From positions 4,278,001-4,342,000 of the forward strand of contig NZ_FNSV01000005.1 of the NCBI RefSeq assembly GCF_900105905.1: a stretch of DNA of 64,000 nucleotides. The letters run 5' to 3'. This document shows, piece after piece, positions 47,368-56,428 of this stretch. The stretch is from Rhodococcus koreensis (GTDB taxonomy: Bacteria > Actinomycetota > Actinomycetes > Mycobacteriales > Mycobacteriaceae). Made by a program: the position numbers and the translations under genes. The notes under the pieces were generated by a model. It saw nothing but the letters and a program-made list of their open reading frames with translations. It made no database searches and was not told where the DNA came from. Position 1 is the stretch's first letter; each line of letters begins with the position of its first letter.

Positions 47368-48618
47368 ATGACCGACCATTCACGCGGCCCACGGCTCCGC
47401 AGTCCACTGCGCGGACCATGGTTGACCTCGGTATTCGGCCTCGTACTGCTGATCGGACTGCCCGTCGTCATCGTCACGGGGCTGCTCTCCTACATCGCGT
47501 ACGGGCCCCAGTTCGGGCAGGCCCGCCCCGGCGACGTCGGCTGGCTGCACCTCCCGTACTTCGCGTGGCCCACCCGGCCGTCGTGGCTGTACCGGCTCAC
47601 GCAGGGTCTGCACGTCGGGCTCGGACTGATCCTGGTGCCGATCGTGCTCGCCAAACTGTGGTCGGTGATCCCCAAACTCTTCGTGTTCCCACCGGTGCGG
47701 TCGCCGGCGCAGGCCCTCGAACGGCTGTCGCTGATCGCCCTGGTCGGCGGTGCGCTGTTCGAGATCATCACCGGGGTCCTGAACATCCAGTACGACTACA
47801 TCTTCGGTTTCGACTTCTACACGGCGCACTACTGGGGCGCGTGGGTCTTCATCGCCGGGTTCGTGACACACACGATCCTGAAGGTGCCGTTGATGGTGCG
47901 GTCGCTGCGGTCCCGGTCGTTCCGGGAAGTGCTGCGTACGTCCCGCGCCGACACCCGGCCCGAACCGGCGGACGAGAACGGCCTCGTGGCCGAGGACCCC
48001 ACCCCGGCCACGATCAGCAGGCGCGGCGCCCTCGCCCTCGTCGGTGGCGGCGCCGCGCTCGTCGCGGTGCTGTCGGTCGGGCAGACCACCGGCGGATTCC
48101 TGCGGGGCGCCGCGCTGCTGCTGCCGCGCGGTCGCTCGTACGGCAACGGCCCCAACGACTTTCAGATCAACCGGACGGCCGCGGCCGCGCAGATCACCCC
48201 GGAACAGACGGACGACACCTGGCGACTCGCGGTGGCGGGTGGCGCGGAACCGGTGCAGCTGAGCCGAAGTCAGCTGCGCGCGATGCCGTCGCACACCGCG
48301 TCCCTCCCGATCGCGTGCGTCGAGGGGTGGTCCACCGTCGAGACGTGGACGGGAGTGCGACTGCGTGACCTCGCGGACGCCGCCGGGGTGACGGCGTTCG
48401 CCTCGGCGAAGGTGACGTCGCTGGAGCGGTCGGGGGCGTTCAATCAGGCGGTGCTCACGGCCGATCAGGTGCGCGACGCCGACGCCCTGCTCGCCCTCGA
48501 GGTGAACGGCGCGGAACTGTCCCTCGACCACGGCTATCCCGCCCGGATCATTGTTCCCGCCCTGCCCGGCGTCCACAACACCAAATGGGTGCAGTCCATC
48601 GAATTCCGGGAGGCGTGA
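47368..48618 (+). CDS. Cytochrome b-like membrane domain fused to a molybdopterin oxidoreductase domain
   Basis: A 416-residue fusion. Residues 1-200 hold five or six helices with conserved histidines (WLHLPYF, LHVGLGL, TAHYWGAWVFIAGFVTHT), like a di-haem cytochrome b561-type membrane domain. Another helix near residue 225 follows an SRRGALAL stretch, and the rest is a sulfite-oxidase-type molybdopterin domain with the Moco-binding Cys in LPIACVEGWS and a late HGYPARIIVPALPG. Electrons from an external substrate would pass through haem into the quinone pool. Substrate unknown. ATG chosen with GGAGGG upstream. Confidence 0.85.
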   Translation: MTDHSRGPRLRSPLRGPWLTSVFGLVLLIGLPVVIVTGLLSYIAYGPQFGQARPGDVGWLHLPYFAWPTRPSWLYRLTQGLHVGLGLILVPIVLAKLWSVIPKLFVFPPVRSPAQALERLSLIALVGGALFEIITGVLNIQYDYIFGFDFYTAHYWGAWVFIAGFVTHTILKVPLMVRSLRSRSFREVLRTSRADTRPEPADENGLVAEDPTPATISRRGALALVGGGAALVAVLSVGQTTGGFLRGAALLLPRGRSYGNGPNDFQINRTAAAAQITPEQTDDTWRLAVAGGAEPVQLSRSQLRAMPSHTASLPIACVEGWSTVETWTGVRLRDLADAAGVTAFASAKVTSLERSGAFNQAVLTADQVRDADALLALEVNGAELSLDHGYPARIIVPALPGVHNTKWVQSIEFREA

Positions 48619-48619
48619 G

Positions 48620-49132
48620 ATGCGCCGATTCGCCCGCGTCTACGGAGCCGACCCGCTGCATCTGCTGGCCGTGCTGTTCACGTTCGCACTCGCCGTGTAC
48701 GCGGTCTCGGTGGTGGGTCTGCCGAATCTGTGGAATCCGGACGTGTGGTGGAAGTCGATCGCCGTGTGGTTCCTCGGTGCGGTGATCGCCCACGACCTCG
48801 TGCTGTTCCCGCTGTACGCACTCGCCGACCGGTCTTTGACGTCGGGGCTGGACGCGGTCCGGGGACGGAGACGCCCACGGTCCCGGACGGTTCCGGCGCT
48901 GAACTACATTCGCGTGCCGGCGCTCGCATCCGGGCTGACGCTGCTGCTGTTCCTGCCGGGGATCATCGAGCAGGGCGCCGACGCATATCTTGCGGCAACA
49001 GGGTTGACGCAGGAACCGTATCTCGACCGCTGGCTGCTGCTCAGTGCCGCGTTCTTCGCGCTCTCCGCTCTCACCTACGCCACCCGACTCGCGCTGTCCC
49101 GCAACGACGACGGCGCGGTGAGCCGACCATGA
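48620..49132 (+). CDS. Small integral membrane protein
   Basis: A 170-residue protein with four hydrophobic helices and an arginine-rich cytoplasmic loop (VRGRRRPRSR) between the second and third. No family recognised. It starts one base after the oxidoreductase stop (the ATG partly follows GGAGGCGTGAG), and overlaps the methyltransferase in ATGA, so it is the middle gene of a three-gene operon and probably a partner of the membrane oxidoreductase. Confidence 0.7.
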   Translation: MRRFARVYGADPLHLLAVLFTFALAVYAVSVVGLPNLWNPDVWWKSIAVWFLGAVIAHDLVLFPLYALADRSLTSGLDAVRGRRRPRSRTVPALNYIRVPALASGLTLLLFLPGIIEQGADAYLAATGLTQEPYLDRWLLLSAAFFALSALTYATRLALSRNDDGAVSRP

Positions 49133-49788
49133 GGAAGAGCGGGATGTCCACGGACCTCCTGCTGCGGCGGGCGTCGGCGGGGCTCCCGTGCTGGGTGCGT
49201 GATGCGCGGGGAACGCGGCGCGCCCTGCCGCTCGACCGGTGGATGGGCGGCGACTCGGCTTCGCTCGCCGATCGGATCGCCGACCGTGTGATGCTGGCGG
49301 CGTGTCACGGCGCCACCGTCGATCTCGGATGCGGTCCGGGCCGGCTCACCGCGGCGCTCGTGTCCGCCGGTGTCACAGCGCTGGGCGTCGATTCATCCTT
49401 CACGGCAGTGCAACTCACGATCCGCCGCGGCGGCGTCGCGTTGCATCGGGACATCTTCGCGCCGCTGCCGCGGTCGGGGAACTGGGACCGCGTGCTGCTC
49501 GCCGACGGCAACATCGGCATCGGCGGCGAACCCGTTCGCGTGCTCAGCCGCGCACGAGAGCTGTTGCAACCGAACGGAATTGTGATCGCCGAGGTGGATC
49601 CGCCGACCACGGCGGGGGTGCGCCGTGAACTCCTGCGCTGGGAGACGGAGCATCTCGTCGGAGACTGGTTCGCCTGGGCGAGCGTGGGCGTGGCCGCCGT
49701 GTCCGAGGTCGCGCGCGTGGCCGGGCTGCGGGTGATCGATGTTCTGCAGCATGCGAATCGGCACTTCGCGCGGATGGAATGGGCGTAA
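49129..49788 (+). CDS. SAM-dependent methyltransferase-like protein
   Basis: A 219-residue class I methyltransferase fold. The SAM motif is VDLGCGPGRLTAALVSAG near residue 70, followed by VTALGVDSS and the acidic WDRVLLADGNIGIGG. The N-terminal 50 residues are unusual and basic. The target is unknown. It is translationally coupled with the upstream membrane gene; ATG at 49144 is an alternative start with GGAAGAG in front. Confidence 0.8.
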   Translation: MRKSGMSTDLLLRRASAGLPCWVRDARGTRRALPLDRWMGGDSASLADRIADRVMLAACHGATVDLGCGPGRLTAALVSAGVTALGVDSSFTAVQLTIRRGGVALHRDIFAPLPRSGNWDRVLLADGNIGIGGEPVRVLSRARELLQPNGIVIAEVDPPTTAGVRRELLRWETEHLVGDWFAWASVGVAAVSEVARVAGLRVIDVLQHANRHFARMEWA

Positions 49789-49875
49789 GAGCTCCCATCC
49801 GCCGGGGAAGTAGCGCCGAATACCTAGTGAACATCCACCCACCACCCCTTCCTCCGGAAAGGTTGTTTGATCATC

Positions 49876-50544
49876 ATGTCGAACTATCGAAAAGCACTCG
49901 CAGCAGCGGCCATCGGCGCCCTGGCACTGACCCCGCTCGCGGCGTGCTCGAGCAATGATTCGAGTGCATCCTCGAATATGAGCGCAGCAGCATCCTCCCA
50001 GCCCGCACCCGTCGCCCAGGTCGACAACCTGACCGGGGTGAGTACCGCCGTCGCTCTCGATCCCGGCTTCACCGGGGCGCTGACGACGCTCGGCCTCACA
50101 CCCGGAGTGGTGGGCACGGCAACCCTCGCCGACGGATCGGTCAGCTTCCCGATCACCGGCGGCAACGTGAAGTACTGGGAGCCGGGCACGGTCGACCCCT
50201 ACGTGCAGGGCGAGATCATGCACGACGGCAGCGGATTGTCGCTGGCGGCGCCCGGAACCGTGGTCGAACTCACCGATTTCGCGATCGATCCGGGCACGTC
50301 GCTCCTCACCGGCGACGTGAGCGTCAACGGTTCACCCGCGGCAACCGACGCGGTGCTGTTCGATCTCAACGGCCGCACGCTGAAGCCTCTGCAGACCGGA
50401 CCGAACGACACGGCGATCCTGCAGGGCACCGAGGTCAAGATCTCGGCGGACGCCGCCGGTCTGCTGAACCAGACGTTCAAGACCGACACCGTCACGCCGG
50501 GGCTGCTGGTCGGGATCGCCACCATCACGATCGCGACCAAGTGA
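49876..50544 (+). CDS. Secreted lipoprotein of unknown function
   Basis: A 222-residue lipoprotein with lipobox LAAC (Cys24), a Ser/Ala-rich linker to residue 45, then a beta-rich domain with regular short repeats around the pattern GxxDPGTSLLTGDVSVNG. No cysteine after the lipobox and no catalytic motif are seen. The pattern suggests an extracellular beta-sandwich. GGAAAGG is upstream. It lies between the methyltransferase and the convergent Rv0541c-like gene. Family not recognised. Confidence 0.7.
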   Translation: MSNYRKALAAAAIGALALTPLAACSSNDSSASSNMSAAASSQPAPVAQVDNLTGVSTAVALDPGFTGALTTLGLTPGVVGTATLADGSVSFPITGGNVKYWEPGTVDPYVQGEIMHDGSGLSLAAPGTVVELTDFAIDPGTSLLTGDVSVNGSPAATDAVLFDLNGRTLKPLQTGPNDTAILQGTEVKISADAAGLLNQTFKTDTVTPGLLVGIATITIATK

Positions 50545-50582
50545 CTGTAGGCCGTCGAACGGCTACCCGGATGCGCCGGCCG

Positions 50583-51995
50583 TCACCAGTTCGTGAACAG
50601 CAGATGGTTGACGGCCAGCGCACCGGCGGCCTGCACCGCGAGCCAGAACCGATGGCTTCCGCGCGGCAGGAGTGCGGGGGCGGAGAGGAGCCACCATTCG
50701 AACGGCAACCAGATCCGCTCGGTCTCCGCCTTGCTCAGCGCGCTCAGGTCGGCGATCACCACCGCGAGGAGCGCGGCGGCCGCCAGAACGGGAACCGGCG
50801 ACAGCGCCCGCACCCGCGACCAGGCGAACGTCCGGGGCAGTGCGGCGGGCACCGCCAACCCGACCGCGCAGATCAGCGACGCGAAGTTGGCCCAGCCCCA
50901 GTAGGCGAAGGGGCGGTCCGACGCGATGCCCTGGTAGTACCGTTCCTGCACCAACTGGTAGCCGTCGAACCACCAGAATCCGCACAGCGTGAACACGGCG
51001 GCCACCGCGAGCGCGCCGACCAGTGCGCCGGCCAGCGGCCGGGCCGTGCGCGCGATCACCAGGACGGCGACCGCGGGAATCGCCATCAGGGTGAGCCCGT
51101 AGCTGAGGTAGACGCCGAATCCGAGCAGCACCCCTGCGGCCACGGCGACGAGCGCGGGGACCGGAACGGCGCGGGTCGCCGACAGCGCCAGCAGGGCGAT
51201 CCCCCACGCCACCACGCCGGCGAACAGCGCGTCCGCCGACACCGCCACCCAGATCGCGGCGGGTGCGAGCACGAGGAACGGGGCCGCGCGCCGGGCCGTC
51301 GCCTCGTCACCGAGCGCCCGGACGGCGACGATCACGGCGGCGCCGGCACTCGACCCGACCGTGACGCACAGCGTGGACGCCCACGCGCCGCCGTCGAGTC
51401 CGATCCGGTCGAGCCAGATGAAGGTCAAGAGCGCACCGGGCGGGTGCCCCGACACGTGGGTGGTCCACGAATCGGGCTGCAGGTCCAGGATCCGGTCGGC
51501 GAAGCCCCGCAGCGTCGCCGGGATGTCCGTGACAGCGGGGACGTCGTGCAGGTACTCGTCGGTGGAGGTCAGGCGGTCGACGAACCCGCGCTGCCAGCCG
51601 TCGACCAGTGCGAGCGCCATCGCCCACAGGGCGGACCCGAGCCACACCCCGACCGTGAGGCGCCGCCACGACAGCGTCTGCGCCAGCCCGCGGCCCCACA
51701 CCACGACCGCCGCCGCGACGACGACGGCGACCGGGCTGCCCCACCCGAAATGCACGTCGCGGAACCCGAACAGCGGCGCGGCGTCCGCGAAATCCCGCAC
51801 ACTCTCCACCGTCCGGTTGACGATGGGGGTGATCGTCTCGTTCCCCAGGTACGGGACGACGAACGCAACCACCACGAGGACCAGGGCGAGCCCGGCGCCG
51901 GCGAAGTCGCGGTAGAGGAAATTCCGCTCGCCGGTGCGCTGTGGGGATCCGATGACGTCATCTCCTTCGACGAAAGTCGCACTCGCGCCCAGCAT
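50583..51995 (-). CDS. Polytopic membrane protein, Rv0541c-like
   Basis: A 470-residue protein with about 11 helices. The loop DSWTTHVSGHPPGALLTFIWLDRIGL and the acidic first periplasmic loop with VRDFADAAPLF resemble GT-C type glycosyltransferases that use polyprenyl-phosphate sugars. The gene order beside MTAP, epimerase and a dolichol-phosphate-type GT2 mirrors M. tuberculosis Rv0535-Rv0541c, where the equivalent gene (Rv0541c) also lies on the opposite strand. A glycosyl transfer role is inference. ATG at 51995; two earlier starts would reach into the divergent gene's ribosome site. Confidence 0.78.
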   Translation of the reverse strand: MLGASATFVEGDDVIGSPQRTGERNFLYRDFAGAGLALVLVVVAFVVPYLGNETITPIVNRTVESVRDFADAAPLFGFRDVHFGWGSPVAVVVAAAVVVWGRGLAQTLSWRRLTVGVWLGSALWAMALALVDGWQRGFVDRLTSTDEYLHDVPAVTDIPATLRGFADRILDLQPDSWTTHVSGHPPGALLTFIWLDRIGLDGGAWASTLCVTVGSSAGAAVIVAVRALGDEATARRAAPFLVLAPAAIWVAVSADALFAGVVAWGIALLALSATRAVPVPALVAVAAGVLLGFGVYLSYGLTLMAIPAVAVLVIARTARPLAGALVGALAVAAVFTLCGFWWFDGYQLVQERYYQGIASDRPFAYWGWANFASLICAVGLAVPAALPRTFAWSRVRALSPVPVLAAAALLAVVIADLSALSKAETERIWLPFEWWLLSAPALLPRGSHRFWLAVQAAGALAVNHLLFTNW

Positions 51996-52015
51996 AACGA
52001 CGGAGGATAGAGCGT

Positions 52016-52822
52016 ATGACCGCAACGAGTTCACACGACCCGGTCCGCGCGGACGTCGCCGTGATCGGGGGAAGCGGCTTCTACTCGTTCTTCGACGAGG
52101 GAGCCATGGAAGTCACGATCGACACTCCGCACGGCCGCCCCAGCGCCCCGATCACGGTCGGCGACGTGGACGGCAGGACGGTGGCGTTCCTCCCCCGCCA
52201 CGGAGCAAGGCACGAATTCGCTCCCCACACCATCCCGTACCGCGCGAACCTGTGGGCGCTGCGCACGCTGGGCGTGCAGCGGGTGTTCGCACCCTGCGCC
52301 GCCGGCAGCCTCACCCCGGACCTGGGACCGGGCACGATGGTCGTGCCGGACCAGCTGGTCGACCGCACCAGCGGCCGCGCGCAGACGTACTTCGACGGCG
52401 GCGGCGTGCACGTCCAGTTCGCCGACCCGTACTGCGCCGACCTGCGCAAGGCCGCCGCCCGGCCGGGCACCGTCGAGGGCGGTGTGCTGGTGGTGGTCGA
52501 GGGACCACGGTTCTCGACCCGGGCCGAGAGCCTGTGGTTCGCCCGGCAGGGCTGGACCCTCGTCAACATGACGGGCCATCCCGAGGCGGTACTCGCCCGG
52601 GAGCTCGAGATGTGCTATGCCACCATCGCTTTGGTCACCGATCTCGATGCGGGAATCGAGACCGGCGACGGGGTGCGGGCCGTGGACGTGTTCGCCGAGT
52701 TCCAGCGCAACCTCGGTTCACTGAAGACGTTGGTCCGGTCCGCGATCGCCGCCGCCCCCGACGGACCCTGCGACGCCTGCCGGGTCCACGAGGGTGTGAT
52801 CCTGCCGATCGAGTTGCCATGA
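52016..52822 (+). CDS. mtnP: S-methyl-5'-thioadenosine phosphorylase
   Basis: A 268-residue purine nucleoside phosphorylase-family enzyme that splits methylthioadenosine into adenine and methylthioribose 1-phosphate. The phosphate loop IGGSGFY is near residue 17, followed by FLPRHGARHEFAPHTIPYRANLWAL, PCAAGSLTPDLGPGT and the NMTGHPEAVLARE segment. The family signature LVTDLDAG is present. It matches M. tuberculosis Rv0535. GGAGGATAGAG before the ATG. It overlaps the epimerase in ATGA. Confidence 0.94.
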   Translation: MTATSSHDPVRADVAVIGGSGFYSFFDEGAMEVTIDTPHGRPSAPITVGDVDGRTVAFLPRHGARHEFAPHTIPYRANLWALRTLGVQRVFAPCAAGSLTPDLGPGTMVVPDQLVDRTSGRAQTYFDGGGVHVQFADPYCADLRKAAARPGTVEGGVLVVVEGPRFSTRAESLWFARQGWTLVNMTGHPEAVLARELEMCYATIALVTDLDAGIETGDGVRAVDVFAEFQRNLGSLKTLVRSAIAAAPDGPCDACRVHEGVILPIELP

Positions 52823-53886
52823 CGGCAACACGCGTACTGCTCACGGGCGCAGCCGGATTCATCGGCGGCCACGTCCGCACCGCACTGACCGGGGCCGGTC
52901 ACGACGTCGTCGCCGTCGACGCACTGCTTCCGTCCGCGCACGGCGCCGGCGCCGAACCCCCGGACGGTGTGCGGCGTGCCGACGTGCGCGACCTGCCAGC
53001 CCTGACCGAATTGCTGAGGGGTGTGGACGTGGTGTGTCATCAGGCTGCCGTCGTCGGCGCCGGCGTGGATGTGAGCGACGCCCCGGCCTATGCCAGTCAC
53101 AACGATCTCGGCACGGCGACGCTGCTCGCCGCGATGCACGAGTCGGGTTGCCGGCGGCTGATACTCGCGTCGTCGATGGTCGTCTACGGGGCGGGCCGGT
53201 ATCGCAACAGCCGGGGCGAGTTCGTGGAGCCGGCACCCCGGCGGGCCGAGGACCTCGAGGCGGGGATCTTCGACGAGACGGACCCCGGCACGGGTGAGCC
53301 CCTGGAGTGGGCGCTCGTGGAGGAGAATTCGCCGCTGCGGCCGCGGAGTCTCTACGCCGCGGCCAAGGTGGCCCAGGAGCACTACGCCCTCGCCTGGGCA
53401 CTGGCCACCGGCGGTTCCGTGACGGCGCTGCGCTACCACAACGTGTACGGCGACCACATGCCGCGCAACACCCCGTACTCCGGGGTGGCCGCGATGTTCC
53501 GCTCCGCCCTCGAGAACGGCGACCCTCCGCGCGTGTTCGAGGACGGCAGGCAGACGCGGGATTTCGTGCACGTCCACGACGTCGCGGCGGCGAACGTGGC
53601 CGCGATCGAGGCGGCGTTGCCGGGTTTCTCGGCGTTCAATGTGTGTTCGGGACAACCGATCACGATCGGCGAGGTGGCCGCGACGCTCGCGCGTTCGTAC
53701 GGAGGGTCCGAACCCGTCGTCACCGGCGAGTACCGTCCCGGCGACGTGCGGCACATCGTCGCCGACCCCCGGCTGGCCCGGGAGCGGCTGGGGTTCCGGG
53801 CGCAGATCCTGCCCGCCGAGGGGATCGCGGCGTTCGCGTATGCACCCCTGAGGGATGCCGCGCCGGCGGGACCTCCCCGTGTCTGA
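52819..53886 (+). CDS. NAD-dependent sugar-nucleotide epimerase/dehydratase
   Basis: A 355-residue extended short-chain dehydrogenase. Rossmann motif TGAAGFIGG is at 9-17, and the catalytic Tyr179 and Lys183 (SLYAAAKV) are intact. It is similar to M. tuberculosis GalE3 (Rv0536) in position and layout. The substrate would be a nucleotide sugar for an envelope glycan. It has an acidic insertion (FDETDPGTGEPLEWALVEEN) before the catalytic helix. Coupled to neighbours on both sides. Confidence 0.9.
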   Translation: MTATRVLLTGAAGFIGGHVRTALTGAGHDVVAVDALLPSAHGAGAEPPDGVRRADVRDLPALTELLRGVDVVCHQAAVVGAGVDVSDAPAYASHNDLGTATLLAAMHESGCRRLILASSMVVYGAGRYRNSRGEFVEPAPRRAEDLEAGIFDETDPGTGEPLEWALVEENSPLRPRSLYAAAKVAQEHYALAWALATGGSVTALRYHNVYGDHMPRNTPYSGVAAMFRSALENGDPPRVFEDGRQTRDFVHVHDVAAANVAAIEAALPGFSAFNVCSGQPITIGEVAATLARSYGGSEPVVTGEYRPGDVRHIVADPRLARERLGFRAQILPAEGIAAFAYAPLRDAAPAGPPRV

Positions 53887-54541
53887 GCGCGCGCCGATCT
53901 CTCCGCGGGACGTCACCGTCGTGATCCCGTGCATGAACGAGGCCGGTTCCCTGCCCGGAGTACTGGCCGCGGTGCCGCCCGATTACCGGACAGTGGTGGT
54001 GGACAACAACTCCACCGACGACACCGCCGCGGTCGCGGTGGCACACGGAGCGTCGGTGGTGCGGGAGCCCGTCCCGGGATACGGTTCGGCCGTGCACGCC
54101 GGGGTGCTGGCGGCGCAGACCATGGCCGTCTGCGTGCTGGACGGCGACGGCTCGATGGATCCGGGTGAACTCCCCCGGCTGGTCGCCGCCCTGGACTCGG
54201 GCGCCGACCTCGCCGTAGGGCGGCGACGGGGAACGTGGCCGCTGCACAGCAGGATCGGCAACGCCGTCCTCGCTGCCCGGCTCCGGCGCCGGTACGGGCT
54301 GCCGATCCACGACCTCGGTGCGATGAGAGCCGTACGCAGGCAGGACCTTCTCGATCTGGGGGTCGACGACCGCAGGTCCGGCTACCCACTGCAGCTTCTC
54401 GTGCTCGCGGGCCGCGCCCACTGGCGGGTCGTGGAGCAGGACGTCACGTATCGCCCGCGCACCGCGGGCACGTCGAAGGTGTCGGGTTCGCTGAAGGGCA
54501 CCGTCGTCGCCGTCCACGACTTCTGGAAGGTGATCGGGTGA
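53879..54541 (+). CDS. Polyprenyl/dolichyl-phosphate sugar transferase (GT2)
   Basis: A 220-residue GT2 enzyme. The nucleotide-binding VTVVIPCMNEAGSLPGVL and VDNNSTDDT segments, the DGDGSMDP metal motif and YRPRTAGTSKVSGSLKGT closing loop are those of dolichyl-phosphate mannosyl/glucosyl transferase-type proteins such as Rv0539. It would load a sugar on a lipid carrier for the membrane transferase of this block. No C-terminal membrane helices. GTG gives an eight-base overlap with the epimerase; an ATG at 53855 is the alternative. Stop overlaps the next start in GTGA. Confidence 0.88.
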   Translation: MSERAPISPRDVTVVIPCMNEAGSLPGVLAAVPPDYRTVVVDNNSTDDTAAVAVAHGASVVREPVPGYGSAVHAGVLAAQTMAVCVLDGDGSMDPGELPRLVAALDSGADLAVGRRRGTWPLHSRIGNAVLAARLRRRYGLPIHDLGAMRAVRRQDLLDLGVDDRRSGYPLQLLVLAGRAHWRVVEQDVTYRPRTAGTSKVSGSLKGTVVAVHDFWKVIG

Positions 54542-55212
54542 CCCTCGACGTCGCCGTCCTCGTCGTCGCGAAGGCTCCAGTGCCCGGCTTCGCGAAAACC
54601 CGGCTGGCGCGGGACGTCGGCGACACAAGGGCCGCCGGCCTCGCCGCCGCCTCGCTGCTGGACACGCTCGACGCCGTCGCCGGGGCCGGGGTGGCGCAGC
54701 GGGTGGTGGCGATGACCGGCGACCTCGCCCGCGCGGTCCGGGGCAGCGACATCGCCGCGACGCTGAGCAGTTTCACCGTGGTGCCGCAGCGGGGTGAGAG
54801 TTTCGCGGAGCGGTTGGTGAACGCCCACGCCGACACGTTCGGCCATTTCGGACTGCCGATTCTCCAGATCGGAATGGACACACCACAAGTGACGGCGGGA
54901 CTGCTCGCCGACTCGGCGGACCTCCTCACCGAGCGGCGGGGCCGATGCGCCCTCGGGCTCGCGGAGGACGGCGGGTGGTGGATTCTCGGTGTGCCCGATG
55001 CGGTTTCGGCGCGGGCGATACTCTCCGTTCCCACGTCGAGTCCGGACACCGGGCGCCTCACCCGAGCGGCACTGCTCGCGGCCGGCGCCGAGGTGCTGTC
55101 GCTGCCGACGCTCCGCGACGTCGACTACGCGTCCGACGTCGCCCCGGTCGCCGCGCTCTGCCCGGATTCCAGCCGCTTCCGCCGTGAGTACTTGTCAACG
55201 TCGGGCGGTTGA
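54538..55212 (+). CDS. DUF2064 glycosyltransferase-like protein, Rv0540-like
   Basis: A 224-residue protein of the DUF2064/TIGR04282 group, a nucleotidyltransferase-like GT-A fold. It starts VAVLVVAKAPVPGFAKTRLA, the family's signature, and later shows IGMDTPQVTAGLLADS and LGLAEDGGWWILG. Function is unproven; gene order matches M. tuberculosis Rv0540. Its last nine codons (REYLSTSGG) and the TGA stop are encoded by a family 1 palindrome, so the C-terminus has been rewritten by the repeat. Confidence 0.86.
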   Translation: MTLDVAVLVVAKAPVPGFAKTRLARDVGDTRAAGLAAASLLDTLDAVAGAGVAQRVVAMTGDLARAVRGSDIAATLSSFTVVPQRGESFAERLVNAHADTFGHFGLPILQIGMDTPQVTAGLLADSADLLTERRGRCALGLAEDGGWWILGVPDAVSARAILSVPTSSPDTGRLTRAALLAAGAEVLSLPTLRDVDYASDVAPVAALCPDSSRFRREYLSTSGG

Positions 55213-55240
55213 CAAGTACTCACGGGCGGCGGAGCCGCCA
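55182..55240. repeat. Palindromic repeat, family 1, copy 5, with satellite hairpin
   Basis: The arms GTGAGTACTTGTCAAC and GTTGACAAGTACTCAC are perfect, with one T-A pair replaced by C-G on both arms (compensatory), around the same loop GTCGGGCG as copy 4. GGCGGC-GGA-GCCGCC follows, as after family 3. It encodes the end of the DUF2064 protein. Confidence 0.94.
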
Positions 55241-55258
55241 CGCGTACCCTCGGAGTAG

Positions 55259-56428
55259 ATGCCGGAGAGAGTGACACGCCATCCGTCCACCGTGGCCGAC
55301 TGGAGCAACGACCGCCGCAAGGCGCGACTGCACGCGACACGGCTCGGTCACCGGTGGCAGAAATTCGGTCGCACCAGGCGCTTCCTCGCCGCGGTCGCGC
55401 TCGGGACCGTTCCCCTGCTCCTTGCCGGCGGCCAGTACTGGGTCCACGACGTCCAACCCGAACGCCAGCGGCTCGCACTGACCCAGCCGCAGATCCACGA
55501 GGTGTACGACGCGCAGTCGCCCACCGACCACGACACCGCCGTCGTCGACCTCGTCGGCCTCGGCAACAAGGACGCCACCGACACGGCCAGGACACTGTCC
55601 TCGTACGGCGGCATCGGGCGGGTCTGGGCGGTCCAGTACGACAACGGCGGTATCGACACCAAGGTGATCAGCGAACTGATCGCCGCCCGCGCAGCCGACG
55701 AAGGGATCGACAACGTCGTCCTGTCCGGGCACAGCATGGGCGGCGTCGTCGCGCTGGAGGTGGCACAGCACATCTATGAGGACACCGACGCCAACCTCAT
55801 CGGCGTGGTGCTCGACTGCACCCCGGTGGACCTGCACGCCGTCCGGGCCGGGAGCCGGGACAGCGGCGAAGACATGCTGCGGTGGATCGGCTGGCTGCCC
55901 GGCGCGCGGGAGAGCCGGACCATGCGCGTGCTGGTGGAGACCGCGGCCCGGCAGAGCAGATTCCTCGACACGAAGTCGGACTGGTATCCGCACGTCGACG
56001 TCGACGAATTCCGCGACGTCCTCGACGAGGTCCTCACCGAGAAGGTCCTGTCGGAGGACGTCGCGAGCAACGGGCTGATCGAATCGCAGTTCAAGACGAT
56101 CGTCGCGTCCGGCGCCATCGACAACCTGAAGTCGCTGGCGGTGGAGTCGGACGACAAACCGCGACCGGGGATCGTCTTCGTGCGTCCCCGCGCGGGCTGG
56201 AAGGATCCGGTGGTCGACGTCGACTACACGCAGAAGATCCTCGTCGAACAGTCCGGTGGGACCGACGGCGCACTGCTGGTGGCGAAACTCGACGGAACCG
56301 GCCACGCGAACCCGAACCAGCAACCGGTCGTGTACAACGAGGCGATCGTCAAGCGCATCCTGCCGTTCCTCCGCACCACGCTCGACGAGGTGTCGGTCAC
56401 CAGCGACGCCTCGGGTGGCCGACGGTGA
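55259..56428 (+). CDS. Membrane-anchored alpha/beta hydrolase
   Basis: A 389-residue alpha/beta hydrolase. One membrane helix at about 41-60 (RFLAAVALGTVPLLLAGG) after a basic cytoplasmic end makes it a signal-anchored protein. The nucleophile is Ser159 in SGHSMGGVV; a C-terminal GTGHANP probably holds the catalytic His. The substrate is unknown. The 3' end overlaps the convergent PAP2 gene by 32 bases. Its start is 18 bases after the copy 5 palindrome and satellite hairpin. Confidence 0.85.
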   Translation: MPERVTRHPSTVADWSNDRRKARLHATRLGHRWQKFGRTRRFLAAVALGTVPLLLAGGQYWVHDVQPERQRLALTQPQIHEVYDAQSPTDHDTAVVDLVGLGNKDATDTARTLSSYGGIGRVWAVQYDNGGIDTKVISELIAARAADEGIDNVVLSGHSMGGVVALEVAQHIYEDTDANLIGVVLDCTPVDLHAVRAGSRDSGEDMLRWIGWLPGARESRTMRVLVETAARQSRFLDTKSDWYPHVDVDEFRDVLDEVLTEKVLSEDVASNGLIESQFKTIVASGAIDNLKSLAVESDDKPRPGIVFVRPRAGWKDPVVDVDYTQKILVEQSGGTDGALLVAKLDGTGHANPNQQPVVYNEAIVKRILPFLRTTLDEVSVTSDASGGRR

